A stretch of 64,000 bases of DNA, taken from JAJTHC01 sp044358835. GTDB lineage: Bacteria; Cyanobacteriota; Vampirovibrionia; Vampirovibrionales; JAJTHC01. Below the pieces are notes generated by a model. That model was not told the DNA's origin and did no database searches. It worked only from the letters and a program-made list of their open reading frames with translations. The stretch covers positions 62,001 to 126,000 of the forward strand of contig JBIKNF010000002.1 of NCBI GenBank assembly GCA_044358835.1, read 5' to 3'. The number at the start of each line of letters is the position of its first letter. Position 1 is the first letter of the stretch. This document shows, piece by piece, positions 34,685 through 42,843 of the stretch. A program made the translations under genes and the position numbers.

Positions 34685-36409
34685 ATGACCACTTCTCTGT
34701 CCTCTTCTTTACTGGCCCAGCACATACAACAACAATTCAGGACCAAAAACGTGAAGGCTTCCCAGCCTGCTTCGGCTAGCCCCACCCCTGCCGAAAATAC
34801 GACGGTGGCGAAACCGATTCAGGTGGAAATTGTACCGTCTAATCGAAAGCCCAAAACGGATTGGAAGTCTTGGGCATTTTTAGGTCTTTTTGTCGGTGCA
34901 GTGACGGCTCCTTTGTGGTGGCCAAAGGGACAAACAGACCTTATTAAGGTAATGCAAGAAGCGGCACAAACGGAGTTTAAACTGATTGAAAAGACAGGGG
35001 TAACTTTTAACGATGTGATTGGGGCGGAAGAATCCAAGAAAGACTTAATGGATATTCTGGATTTTATCAAGAATCCTGAAAAATACAGAGCGTTGGGGGC
35101 GAAAGTGCCTTCAGGGGTTTTATTGCAAGGCCCCCCTGGGACCGGGAAAACGCTATTGGCCAAAGCCGTGGCAGGTGAAGCAGGTATTCCGTTTTTAAGT
35201 GCCAGTGGGTCTGATTTCGTCGAAATGTTTGTCGGGGTAGGAGCCAAAAGAGTACGAGATCTGTTTCGCCAAGCCCGTGAAAAGTCAAAAAATACCCCTG
35301 TGATTATTTTTATTGATGAAATTGATAGTTTGATTCAAAATCGAGCCAAACTCGTTTCGAATGGAGGAGATTCTGAACATCTTCGAACTATAACTGCGCT
35401 GTTGGATGAAATGGATGGCATGGTTCAATCGGAGCATCCCATTATTGTGATGGGGGCCACCAATGCGCCTTTAGAAAGTCTGGATCCTGCCATGTTGCGA
35501 CCAGGACGCTTGAGTCGTCATGTCCAAGTGGCGTTACCTGATTTAAAGGGGCGTCAAGGCTTATTTGACTACTATGGCAAGAAATATAAGTTAAGTTCAG
35601 AAGCTATGGCGCATTTAAATACCTTGGCCAAAAATAGTTTTGGTTTTTCTGGGGCAGATATTGAAAACATTTTAAATGAAGCCGCCATGTTGACGGCCAG
35701 AAATAATCTACCCAGCATTACCCCCGCTATGCTTGAAGAAGCGGTGGATCGGGTCTCAATTGGTAACAAGCGAGATTTAAAGATGCCTCAATCGGAAAAG
35801 GAAAATACGGCTTACCATGAAATTGGTCATGCCATTGTGGGGCATTTCCTAGAACGAAACAAAGAAATTAAAAAAATAACTATTCTCCCACGTGGTAAAA
35901 CTTTAGGAGTAACTTGGAGTCAACCCAATCATGAATATGATGTTGTTTCTAAAACAAAAGAAGACTATATAAACGAAATCGCAATGGCTTTTGGCGGGCG
36001 TATTGCGGAAGAAATAATATACAAACCTAAAGGTGTTACGAGCGGTGCTTACAGTGATTTAGAAGCAATACGTGGAATAGCGGAAGATATGGTGTGGAAG
36101 CTTGGTTGGTCTGGGTTTTCTCCACGAAATTTCAGTAATTCTGAACACTTGAGCGAAGGCATGAAGCAACGCCTTGAAAAAGCGGTGGATGAAATCGTTG
36201 CGTTGGGTGAAAAAAGAGCCAGAGACAAATTATGGGAACAGTACGGTTTGCTTAAAGCAGCCACACAAGCCCTACTTACATACGAAACCTTAGACAAAGA
36301 TGCGTTTGAAGCCTTGGTGAATAAACATGGTAGGGAGCCTTCTTTGGGTAATAAGATAAAAGGGTTCTGTAGACGCCATAAACTCTTTAAGGTAAAAGAG
36401 AACGCCTAA
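34685..36409 (+). CDS. FtsH-like AAA+ zinc protease, short N-terminus
   Basis: A 574-residue FtsH paralogue. One membrane segment (WAFLGLFVGAVTAPLWW, about residues 62-78) is present instead of the usual two, and there is no periplasmic loop. The AAA module has Walker A GPPGTGKT (149-156) and Walker B IIFIDEID; the protease has HEIGH (378-382) and the distal Asp in GAYSDLEAI. About 60 Ser/Pro/Ala-rich residues precede the membrane segment. The arrangement suggests a membrane-tethered quality-control protease other than the main FtsH. An in-frame GTG at 34640 is less likely than ATG 34685. tRNA-Leu follows. Confidence 0.85.
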   Translation: MTTSLSSSLLAQHIQQQFRTKNVKASQPASASPTPAENTTVAKPIQVEIVPSNRKPKTDWKSWAFLGLFVGAVTAPLWWPKGQTDLIKVMQEAAQTEFKLIEKTGVTFNDVIGAEESKKDLMDILDFIKNPEKYRALGAKVPSGVLLQGPPGTGKTLLAKAVAGEAGIPFLSASGSDFVEMFVGVGAKRVRDLFRQAREKSKNTPVIIFIDEIDSLIQNRAKLVSNGGDSEHLRTITALLDEMDGMVQSEHPIIVMGATNAPLESLDPAMLRPGRLSRHVQVALPDLKGRQGLFDYYGKKYKLSSEAMAHLNTLAKNSFGFSGADIENILNEAAMLTARNNLPSITPAMLEEAVDRVSIGNKRDLKMPQSEKENTAYHEIGHAIVGHFLERNKEIKKITILPRGKTLGVTWSQPNHEYDVVSKTKEDYINEIAMAFGGRIAEEIIYKPKGVTSGAYSDLEAIRGIAEDMVWKLGWSGFSPRNFSNSEHLSEGMKQRLEKAVDEIVALGEKRARDKLWEQYGLLKAATQALLTYETLDKDAFEALVNKHGREPSLGNKIKGFCRRHKLFKVKENA

Positions 36410-36451
36410 GGCTTGCGTAAAATTGATTTTGCGTCATAATAATAGAATCGT

Positions 36452-36535
36452 GGGCAAGTGGCGGAATGGTAGACGCGCTAGTCTTAGGAACTAGTGTAGC
36501 AATGCGTGGAGGTTCGAGTCCTCTCTTGCCCACCA
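36452..36535 (+). tRNA. tRNA-Leu (TAG) with encoded CCA
   Basis: A class II tRNA. The acceptor stem is GGGCAAG/CTTGCCC, the anticodon stem CTAGT/ACTAG with loop CTTAGGA giving TAG, and a long variable arm. Discriminator A is followed by a genomic CCA (36533-36535), unlike the other tRNAs in the window. A terminator hairpin follows. Confidence 0.95.
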
Positions 36536-36540
36536 TAAAC

Positions 36541-36570
36541 AAACGCCTCCTTTTTAGGAGGCGTTTTATT
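36541..36570. terminator. Terminator after tRNA-Leu
   Basis: The inverted repeat AAACGCCTCCT/AGGAGGCGTTT (36541-36551 and 36556-36566) with a four-base loop is followed by TTAT on the plus strand and preceded by A-rich sequence, so it may serve both tRNA-Leu and the convergent TPR gene. Confidence 0.8.
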
Positions 36571-36588
36571 GTGTTTCGTTACTGTAGT

Positions 36589-37458
36589 TTAGCGTATGGC
36601 ACGCAGTTCTTCTAAACGTTCTTCCACACTTTGAGCATGCCCCCCACAGGGTTGTACATGCAGGTAACGCCGATACCCCAAGATCGCATGGGCAGGCTGG
36701 CCAGCCATGTCTTGCGCGATGGCTAAGCCTAAAATGGCTCGTGAAAAGTTGGGCATCATGTGTAAGACGTGTTGAAAACCGGCGATTGCTTGTTCGTATT
36801 CGTTTAAGTTCATGTAACAGCCCGCACGGTTGTTTAGTGCTGGTAAATGCTGGGCTTCTTGGGCAATCAGCGAATCATACACGGCAATGGCTTCTTCAAA
36901 TCGTTCTTCGTGTTCAAGGGCAACGGCGTAAGAAAAATAGTCCCCTTCACTGGCTGAAAAAAGGTTTATATACCGTTGGAAGTAGTGGGTGGCTTTGTCC
37001 CACAGGCGTAAGGTGCTACTTAAGTATGCCAAGGGTTTTAACACCTGTGTGTTAAAGGGATCCAATCGCAAGACTTCTTGAAAGGCGTCAAAGGCAAGCT
37101 CACTGACTTCTAAGGCGTGATAAGCGTGAGCTAGGGCGTGCCATGCAGCCGTCAATGTCGGATTCAACGTCAAGGCTTCATTGAAGTAAGCAATCGCCTC
37201 ATTCCACTTTAAGGCTTGCATGAATCCCTTGCCTGTTTGTAAGGCGTGAACAGATGCTTCTAAGGCATGAGGACTGGGCCTTAGAGCATTTGAATGAAGG
37301 GATGCTTTTTGAGGAAGGATGCGTGCAGGGTGTTTACGATGCGTAATGCGTTGTTTCAGTCCACGTCGCAACGGGACTACAGTAATGTCATGCCGAGCAT
37401 CGTCTTTGGTGAAGCGAGGTTCTTTGAGAAGCGTTTGTTTATGAGGGGGTTGTGTCAT
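36589..37458 (-). CDS. TPR-repeat protein
   Basis: A 289-residue protein. A basic, disordered N-terminus of about 70 residues is followed by five or so TPR units, for example WNEAIAYFNEALTLNPTLTA, SELAFDAFQEVLRLDPFNT, WDKATHYFQRYINLF, EEAIAVYDSLIAQEAQ and YEQAIAGFQHVLHMMPNF. There is no signal peptide, so it is likely a cytoplasmic scaffold. It stands alone, with the tRNA-Leu terminator behind its stop. The partner is unknown. Confidence 0.85.
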   Translation of the reverse strand: MTQPPHKQTLLKEPRFTKDDARHDITVVPLRRGLKQRITHRKHPARILPQKASLHSNALRPSPHALEASVHALQTGKGFMQALKWNEAIAYFNEALTLNPTLTAAWHALAHAYHALEVSELAFDAFQEVLRLDPFNTQVLKPLAYLSSTLRLWDKATHYFQRYINLFSASEGDYFSYAVALEHEERFEEAIAVYDSLIAQEAQHLPALNNRAGCYMNLNEYEQAIAGFQHVLHMMPNFSRAILGLAIAQDMAGQPAHAILGYRRYLHVQPCGGHAQSVEERLEELRAIR

Positions 37459-37969
37459 GGGGTAGATTCTCTTTCTCGTTGGAAGGGGGGGTGGCTTAAT
37501 TCGTTTTTTTTATTTAAAAGGCTGGTTCATCATGTGCAAGGGGTTAGATATAAAAAATGTAAAAGGGAAAAGGATCTTCTGAAACAGAGGAGCATTTGCA
37601 ACGCGTCCCTATGTTAAAGGTAGGTGTGTGTATTCTTTCTTTCAATGCTAAAAAAGAAGAAGGGGGAGGGGGGATACTTTCTTATTCAATCATGTGCGGG
37701 GAAGATTATGGGAGTGTTAAGTCTAAATTTCCCTTAGGTTCTGTAGACGTTTTGCGGGGTGAAGCGCTGTCTCTCTCTCTTTTGGTGTTTGTGCTTTGAA
37801 TCGAGTGATTTATATACTTAGTATGAAAGATTTACCAAGTGTTTTAGAGCATCCAAAGGTTAGCTTTTTTGAGAAATAAATACACCCTTTTGCGAGGTTT
37901 TAGCACCCCTTAAACGGGATAATTTTGACCGCGAGGTGAGTTATAGTGTTCGATAGAGGACGGCAAACA
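37459..37969. other. Intergenic region, no gene supported
   Basis: About 510 bases between divergently placed minus-strand genes. Short frames here lack ribosome-binding sites and protein-like composition. It contains GTTATAGTGTTCGATAG at 37940-37956, an exact 17-base copy of 17048-17064. Nothing else is evident. Confidence 0.6.
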
Positions 37970-38003
37970 AACCCCCGCAGAATTTTTTGCTTCTGCGGGG
38001 GTT
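37970..38003 (-). terminator. Terminator of the proline-rich protein gene
   Basis: A perfect 13-bp stem, AACCCCCGCAGAA paired with TTCTGCGGGGGTT, with an eight-base loop, lies 29 bases behind the stop of the minus-strand gene and is followed on that strand by TGTTTG. Confidence 0.8.
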
Positions 38004-38031
38004 CATGAAAATGTGGCTTTATTTCACTTGA

Positions 38032-39084
38032 TTACACGGGGGACATACGCGCGTTGCCATACATGGGCGGACGACCGGGCATCATACCCGGCATAGCGGC
38101 TCTATAGGGCATGGGTGGGAATGTCTTGCGGTTGTATTGATTCATGGTTTGAGTGTTGAACGCCATTTGGCCAGAATTGTTCAATTGGTTGAAGTTCATG
38201 GGCATGTTAAACCGCTGGTTATTGTTGGTGGTGTAGGTTTGATTGTTATAAACCTGATTGTTAAAGGTGTTATGCGTCGTGTTGTAGGTATTATAAGTAT
38301 TATTGGTTTGGAAAATAGGCGGTTGAGGCGTGGGTTGCACAGGCGGGGGCGGTGTCGGGCATGGCGCAGAATAAGGCATAGGGTAAGGGGGGGGGCAAGC
38401 GCCATATCCACCCGAATGGGCAGTGGCGTAGGGGTCTTGTCCATAAGGCTGAGGGTAGGCAGGGTAAGGCATAGGGGGGTAGATGCTCGGTTGAGGTTGT
38501 GGGTAATTCGGCGGTTGTTGTGGGTATCCACCCTGCGGAGACGGAGGGCAACAAGGGGATTGAATAGGTTGTAGGTATATAATTTGGGGAGGAGGGGAGG
38601 AAATGTTCTGTGCGGATTGAGCGTAATACACAGGTTCGGGTTGTTGGGAGGGTTGGGGTTGAACGTAAGGGGTAGAGTTGGAAGAAAGGAGCTTGTAAGG
38701 TTCTGGAACTGTTTGTTCTTGGGGCAAGGGTCTTAACTTGCCTAAAGCAGTAAGGTCACTTAAGGTGGCTTCATTCAGTTCTGGAACGGTACCGACATCG
38801 GATTTGGCAATAAACGCCTTACCCGCTGCAAGTTTTGAAAGATCCTTCCAACTAATGGAAGCACTGTCTCCATCCACGGCGGAAAGGGCTTTGGCAAAGG
38901 AAAAATCTTTGGCGATTTTGGCAAAAAATTGTGCCAAAGGTACTTCTTTATTTTTGAAGGCTTCAATGGCAATTCTAGCGGCATGGTCAGGTCCAACAAT
39001 GCCTTCAGTACCGACGTAACGACGAATCGTTTCAGGACTCACGGGATTTGGAGGGGTTACAGGAGTGGTGGTTTCTGCAATCAT
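38032..39084 (-). CDS. Proline/tyrosine/glutamine-rich protein with folded N-domain
   Basis: A 350-residue protein. Residues 1-130 look folded and helical (PDHAARIAIEAFKNKEVPLA and the following SWKDLSKLAAGKAF). The remainder is Pro/Gln/Tyr/Asn-rich, with runs such as PQPSIYPPMPYPAYPQPYG, a Thr/Asn block and a Met/Arg/Pro-rich end (MPGMMPGRPPMYGNARM). No signal peptide. The low-complexity tail resembles those at 56036-56803 and 54580-55944; such tails are often assembly or surface-binding sequences, but a role cannot be assigned. The start ATG 39084 lacks a strong ribosome-binding site. It has its own terminator. Confidence 0.7.
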   Translation of the reverse strand: MIAETTTPVTPPNPVSPETIRRYVGTEGIVGPDHAARIAIEAFKNKEVPLAQFFAKIAKDFSFAKALSAVDGDSASISWKDLSKLAAGKAFIAKSDVGTVPELNEATLSDLTALGKLRPLPQEQTVPEPYKLLSSNSTPYVQPQPSQQPEPVYYAQSAQNISSPPPQIIYLQPIQSPCCPPSPQGGYPQQPPNYPQPQPSIYPPMPYPAYPQPYGQDPYATAHSGGYGACPPPYPMPYSAPCPTPPPPVQPTPQPPIFQTNNTYNTYNTTHNTFNNQVYNNQTYTTNNNQRFNMPMNFNQLNNSGQMAFNTQTMNQYNRKTFPPMPYRAAMPGMMPGRPPMYGNARMSPV

Positions 39085-39383
39085 AATGGGTATTTCTCTA
39101 TTTTCTATCAGGGGTGAACAGTAAGGGTAAAATGAAGTCTACGTTTGCTTGTGGATGAAGCGTTTAAATGTCTAAACGAATGCGTTGCACACTAAGGGGG
39201 AAACATCAACACATGGGTGTGCATGAATTTCTCTGTAAGGGGTTCATAGGTGTGTGTGGTGTGTGTGAAGGAAGGAAATCTGCTTTTCGTACTGTAATAA
39301 AGAAAAGATTCTTTTAAGAATTGCCTAATATAACGTTTTGTAACAAATCACGTTATATTTTATCTATCCAACACTATAGAAAC

Positions 39384-39418
39384 GCCACCCCCCGCTTCTT
39401 GTTGAAGCGGGGGGTGGC
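39384..39418 (-). terminator. Strong hairpin, likely tpiA terminator
   Basis: A perfect 15-bp GC-rich stem (GCCACCCCCCGCTTC and its complement) with a five-base loop lies 62 bases beyond the tpiA stop. The rest of 39085-39479 holds no gene. Confidence 0.7.
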
Positions 39419-39445
39419 TAAGTTCTAAGTTCTAAGTTCTAAGTT
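39418..39445 (+). repeat. 7-bp tandem repeat, four copies
   Basis: CTAAGTT is repeated four times exactly, followed by a partial CTAA, just behind tpiA. Confidence 0.9.
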
Positions 39446-39479
39446 CTAAAGAAAGCGCTATAAACCGTTTCTTAAACAA

Positions 39480-40286
39480 TTAAACCTGAAGGGTTTGAAG
39501 CTGTTCAAGCGTTGTTTTGGCTATTGTTAGCAATTGAGCGAAGGAATCGGCTTGCAAGCTGGCGCCTCCGATTAAGCCACCGTCAATATCAGAACTCGCG
39601 AGCAAGCCTTCGGCATTGTCGGGCTTCATGCTTCCGCCGTACAAAATACGAACGGCTTGCGCAGTGGTTTGCCCAAATTGTTCAGCCAGCACTTGACGAA
39701 TCACCCCACAAACGCGGTTGGCTTCAGGTGTTTCACAGACTTTTCCAGTCCCAATGGCCCACACGGGTTCGTACGCAATCACCACGCCAGCCACTTGTGC
39801 TGCCGTTAAACCTACTAAACCTTCAAGGGTTTGAGCCGTCACAACCGCATCGGTTTGGCCTGATTCGCGTTCGTTTAGGGTTTCACCCACACAAACAATC
39901 GGTAATAACCCTTGAACCAAGGCGGTTTTGGTTTTGGCATTCACGCTTGCGTTTGTTTCGTTGTAATAGGTGCGACGTTCACTATGCCCAATAATCACAC
40001 CTGCTACGTTAATATCATTCAGCTGTTTGGCAGAAACTTCGCCAGTAAACGCCCCTTCAAGTGAGGATTCCACATTTTGGGCCGCAACTTGAAGCGTAAT
40101 GCCCGCTTGTTGAATGTTTGAAAGCGTCGTTGCCAATAGGGTATAACTGGGTGCCACCCACGCCTGAACCCCTGGATGAGTGGGCATGTTTTGCGACAGT
40201 TCAAGCACAAACTGCCGTGCTTCTGTATTGGTTTTAAACATCTTCCAGTTACCCGCAATAAATAATCCACGCTTTGCATTAGCCAT
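39480..40286 (-). CDS. tpiA: Triosephosphate isomerase
   Basis: Interconverts dihydroxyacetone phosphate and glyceraldehyde 3-phosphate in glycolysis. The 268-residue product carries GNWKMFKT with the active-site Lys near residue 14, IIGHSERR with the catalytic His, and AYEPVWAIGTGK with the catalytic Glu followed by the flexible loop. It ends with the GGSMKPDN and GLIGGASL phosphate loops. AGGAG lies eight bases before ATG 40286. It is a single gene, with a strong hairpin behind it. Confidence 0.97.
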   Translation of the reverse strand: MANAKRGLFIAGNWKMFKTNTEARQFVLELSQNMPTHPGVQAWVAPSYTLLATTLSNIQQAGITLQVAAQNVESSLEGAFTGEVSAKQLNDINVAGVIIGHSERRTYYNETNASVNAKTKTALVQGLLPIVCVGETLNERESGQTDAVVTAQTLEGLVGLTAAQVAGVVIAYEPVWAIGTGKVCETPEANRVCGVIRQVLAEQFGQTTAQAVRILYGGSMKPDNAEGLLASSDIDGGLIGGASLQADSFAQLLTIAKTTLEQLQTLQV

Positions 40287-40416
40287 TTCAAAAACTCCTT
40301 TTAGTCATTAAATCATATGCCATTATTTTACCCTGAAGACAAAAAAAAGAAAGCGTCTCAAAGGTATTCTATAGAAACTGTAGGTGAAATTATTTAAAAC
40401 ACTATATAAAGGAAGA

Positions 40417-42198
40417 TTAAGCAAGTGGAAAGGTCAACCACACTTTAACGTTCGGGTATGCTGGCCAATGCAAGGTGTTTAGGGCTTCCGTTTGCACGTA
40501 GGGAGTGACCTCAAACACACGATGCGCACTGTGAAAGGGCAAAATGCGCAAGCTCACGTCATTAACCCGTAAAACAAAAGGCGTGTCGATTCGATGATCC
40601 TTCAATGGCTTAACATGCAATAAAGCCCGATGCCCCAAAATCCCATGAACCCTTTGTTGCCGAGGAGTAGAATCGTTTAATACTAAAGGCAGGCTTCCTA
40701 ATTCGGTATTTGAATAATAGTGTGCCAAAATTTGGGGATACGTATAGCCCAGATCATTCATGCCACTCGCGCCGAATTGACTCATGCCCACGCCATGGCC
40801 AAAGCCCGTGCCGTAAATCGTTACCCCAACAACATCTCCCGCTTCATTTTGCCAAGGTTCAAAGGCAATACTGGCTGAAAGAAATAGTTTATGCGGTGTG
40901 CGAAGTAAACTACGAATCACAAATTCTTTAGTGGCTATAATGGAACCTGTTGTAGTATGCACCTTCAAACGCATTAACTTACCGGATTCATCACGTTCTA
41001 AAGGCTCAAGTTTTGTGACGTTGCCTATTTTTTTTTGCACGCGAACACTGGTATCAATCCACCGTGCTGTATAGGGACGCTTCAATAACTGAGGCAAGTT
41101 TCGCTGAACATTTTCGGTTAATTGGGCATACGTGATGTTTTGTTTCCAACGAAAATGCGGTGATTTTTTGTCAAAACTCGGGAGCGTGTCATCTTTTAGG
41201 TACGCCAAAAAGGTAGATTCTTCACTCAAGTTGGGGTAGCGAGCCTTGATCGTTGCGTCGTCTTGCACGCTGGTTAAATAAGGTAAGGGGGGAGCGGGAA
41301 AGGCTTGGGTTTTTACATCGCTAAAGGCGTTATGGTAATTGGTGCTCACCCCTCCGTGAGAAGAACTATACAGCGTAAGCGCGACTTCTTCGCCACTAAG
41401 CAAAACTTGCCCAGCGGTTTTTTCAAGCATTTCATCAGTAGCGAGCGTTTCCGTTTGTTGGCCGTAATAGGCTTGGCACAATTGACTGTCACAAATATCA
41501 AAGTCCTGCCAGCTTTTCTCTCTAGGTCTTACGGCATAATTTCGTGCGGTGACCGCCTGAGCCTTCACGGCTTCTATCCCAAAACGGATGGGCAATTCAT
41601 TGGGAACCACCGCACGTAAATAATCTTGCATAGGCAGTTGGTTAATCAGTTGTAATTGAGACGATTGAGCAGACAATGTTTTAACTTGCATTACCCCGCG
41701 AAAGCGTGGGGTTTTACCCTGCCTTTGAAGATTTAGTACCTTCAAAAAACCAGGAGCATCCTCGGTCTTAAGCCAGGCTTCTTTGCCTAAATAACCTTGG
41801 TTAGAAAGTCGTAAAGGGGTGAATTCGTTTTGGCCTATGCGTCTAACCTGTACCTTAAGATGCTCCCCTTCCACGCTGAAGGAAAGGGCATCGCCTGCTT
41901 GAAAATGGCTTATGGCGTCGCCCTGTTCTTGGGCAAATAAGTCAAAGGCGGCTTCAGCGGTAAGCACAGTGGTTGCCATGCTTTGTTCGGACATATCGTC
42001 GTTGCTGATTCCTACGCGAATCAAATCAGCAGACGCTTCTGGCACGTTGTTTTTTATAATAGAAGCCTGTTGAGGCGCTTGCGTGGCCCATGCCTTTGAA
42101 CTCGTTGAGAATCCATGAACAAAGCGACTACTGTAAAGGGCCAATAGGCTTATGGCCACTAAGCAGATGAGTCCCAATTTGAGGGTGGATTTTGACAT
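40417..42198 (-). CDS. SpoIID/LytB-domain protein
   Basis: A 593-residue protein with an N-terminal signal-anchor (LGLICLVAISLLALYSS) and a SpoIID domain. SpoIID-type proteins are lytic transglycosylases acting on peptidoglycan; the conserved VVPNELPIRFGIEAVKAQAV segment holds the catalytic Glu and the C-terminal GFGHGVGMSQFGASGM is the family hallmark. A non-sporulating diderm would use it for wall remodelling. The C-terminal 90 residues are extra. Start ATG 42198 has GGAGGT seven bases upstream; a frame extension to 42345 is unsupported. Divergent from the TonB-like fragment. Confidence 0.9.
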   Translation of the reverse strand: MSKSTLKLGLICLVAISLLALYSSRFVHGFSTSSKAWATQAPQQASIIKNNVPEASADLIRVGISNDDMSEQSMATTVLTAEAAFDLFAQEQGDAISHFQAGDALSFSVEGEHLKVQVRRIGQNEFTPLRLSNQGYLGKEAWLKTEDAPGFLKVLNLQRQGKTPRFRGVMQVKTLSAQSSQLQLINQLPMQDYLRAVVPNELPIRFGIEAVKAQAVTARNYAVRPREKSWQDFDICDSQLCQAYYGQQTETLATDEMLEKTAGQVLLSGEEVALTLYSSSHGGVSTNYHNAFSDVKTQAFPAPPLPYLTSVQDDATIKARYPNLSEESTFLAYLKDDTLPSFDKKSPHFRWKQNITYAQLTENVQRNLPQLLKRPYTARWIDTSVRVQKKIGNVTKLEPLERDESGKLMRLKVHTTTGSIIATKEFVIRSLLRTPHKLFLSASIAFEPWQNEAGDVVGVTIYGTGFGHGVGMSQFGASGMNDLGYTYPQILAHYYSNTELGSLPLVLNDSTPRQQRVHGILGHRALLHVKPLKDHRIDTPFVLRVNDVSLRILPFHSAHRVFEVTPYVQTEALNTLHWPAYPNVKVWLTFPLA

Positions 42199-42272
42199 GG
42201 CAAACCTCCAAGTTTGATGCTTTTTTATTGTATCACGAAGTGTGGGATGCGTTTTATCTTTCGAATGTGGAT

Positions 42273-42542
42273 ATGTCGCCTTATATTTCAACCCTGCAAT
42301 ATCGTGTTTACAGCAACTGGCGACCTTCTCAGGAACTAAGTTCACTAACTTCTAAATACACGCTGGTTATTTCACGTACAGGGGCATTGTTGAACTACCG
42401 CTTAAAGCGTTCTAGTGGCAACGCTTTGTTTGAAGAATTGGCTACCGCCGCCATTACAGCGACGACTTTCCCGCCTTTACCCATAGAGTGCCGTGGGGAG
42501 TATATCACGATTGATTTTTACTTTGACTATGAGAAGAAATAG
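42273..42542 (+). CDS. TonB C-terminal-like domain fragment
   Basis: About 89 residues matching the TonB/TolA C-terminal domain: YISTLQYRVYSNWRPS, then SRTGALLNYRLKRSSG, FEELATAAI and TTFPPLPIE, ending ITIDFYFDYEKK. Full TonB has an N-terminal membrane anchor and a Pro-rich linker, which are missing. The start is uncertain: the in-frame ATG 42273 has no ribosome-binding site, and the frame is open back to 42192. It is probably a decayed gene or rearrangement remnant at the edge of element 2. Confidence 0.5.
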   Translation: MSPYISTLQYRVYSNWRPSQELSSLTSKYTLVISRTGALLNYRLKRSSGNALFEELATAAITATTFPPLPIECRGEYITIDFYFDYEKK

Positions 42543-42843
42543 GTCGCTTGCCCATAAGTCTAAACCGAATACAGCTCCAAATAAATTTTAACACCATAGA
42601 AAAACTTCAGGCTACCGTTTGACTCGTTTACAGCTTGTAGATTGATTATCCTCCACTTGAAACAGGCACGATCACGGGGTTAAGTAAGTGCTGGGATTAT
42701 GAGGCGTCTAAAAATTACAACGAAGCCCTGTTTCACTTGAATCAAAAATTAGGCTTAAAAGAAACGCCTTACGAAACTATTACGTTGTCTACTATACCTT
42801 CTGTGATATAATTTGAGTAGTTTTTTTGAAGAGAAGTTTTTTA
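42543..42843. other. Intergenic remnant region left of the RND operon
   Basis: No gene is supported. It contains a 38-bp piece matching DUF3987 (42660-42697), in a frame that continues as unrelated codons to a stop near 42792 and is broken by TAG at 42638 upstream. The rest is AT-rich leader with AGAGAAG before the outer-membrane gene. Confidence 0.6.
42660..42697 (+). pseudogene. DUF3987 gene fragment (element remnant)
   Basis: 38 bases align with the complement of 29497-29534 with three mismatches, all at third codon positions and synonymous, coding for TGTITGLSKCWD. The surrounding sequence is not DUF3987-like. It indicates a homologous but diverged copy, now deleted except for this piece, in inverted orientation relative to island 1. 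Confidence 0.6.

Noticed and set aside
37596..37799. 67-residue frame in the intergenic region
   Set aside because: Low-complexity peptide, no family, no ribosome-binding site.
38137..38574. Arg/Gly-rich plus-strand frame
   Set aside because: It is the complement of the Pro/Tyr-rich coding sequence; codon structure belongs to the minus strand.
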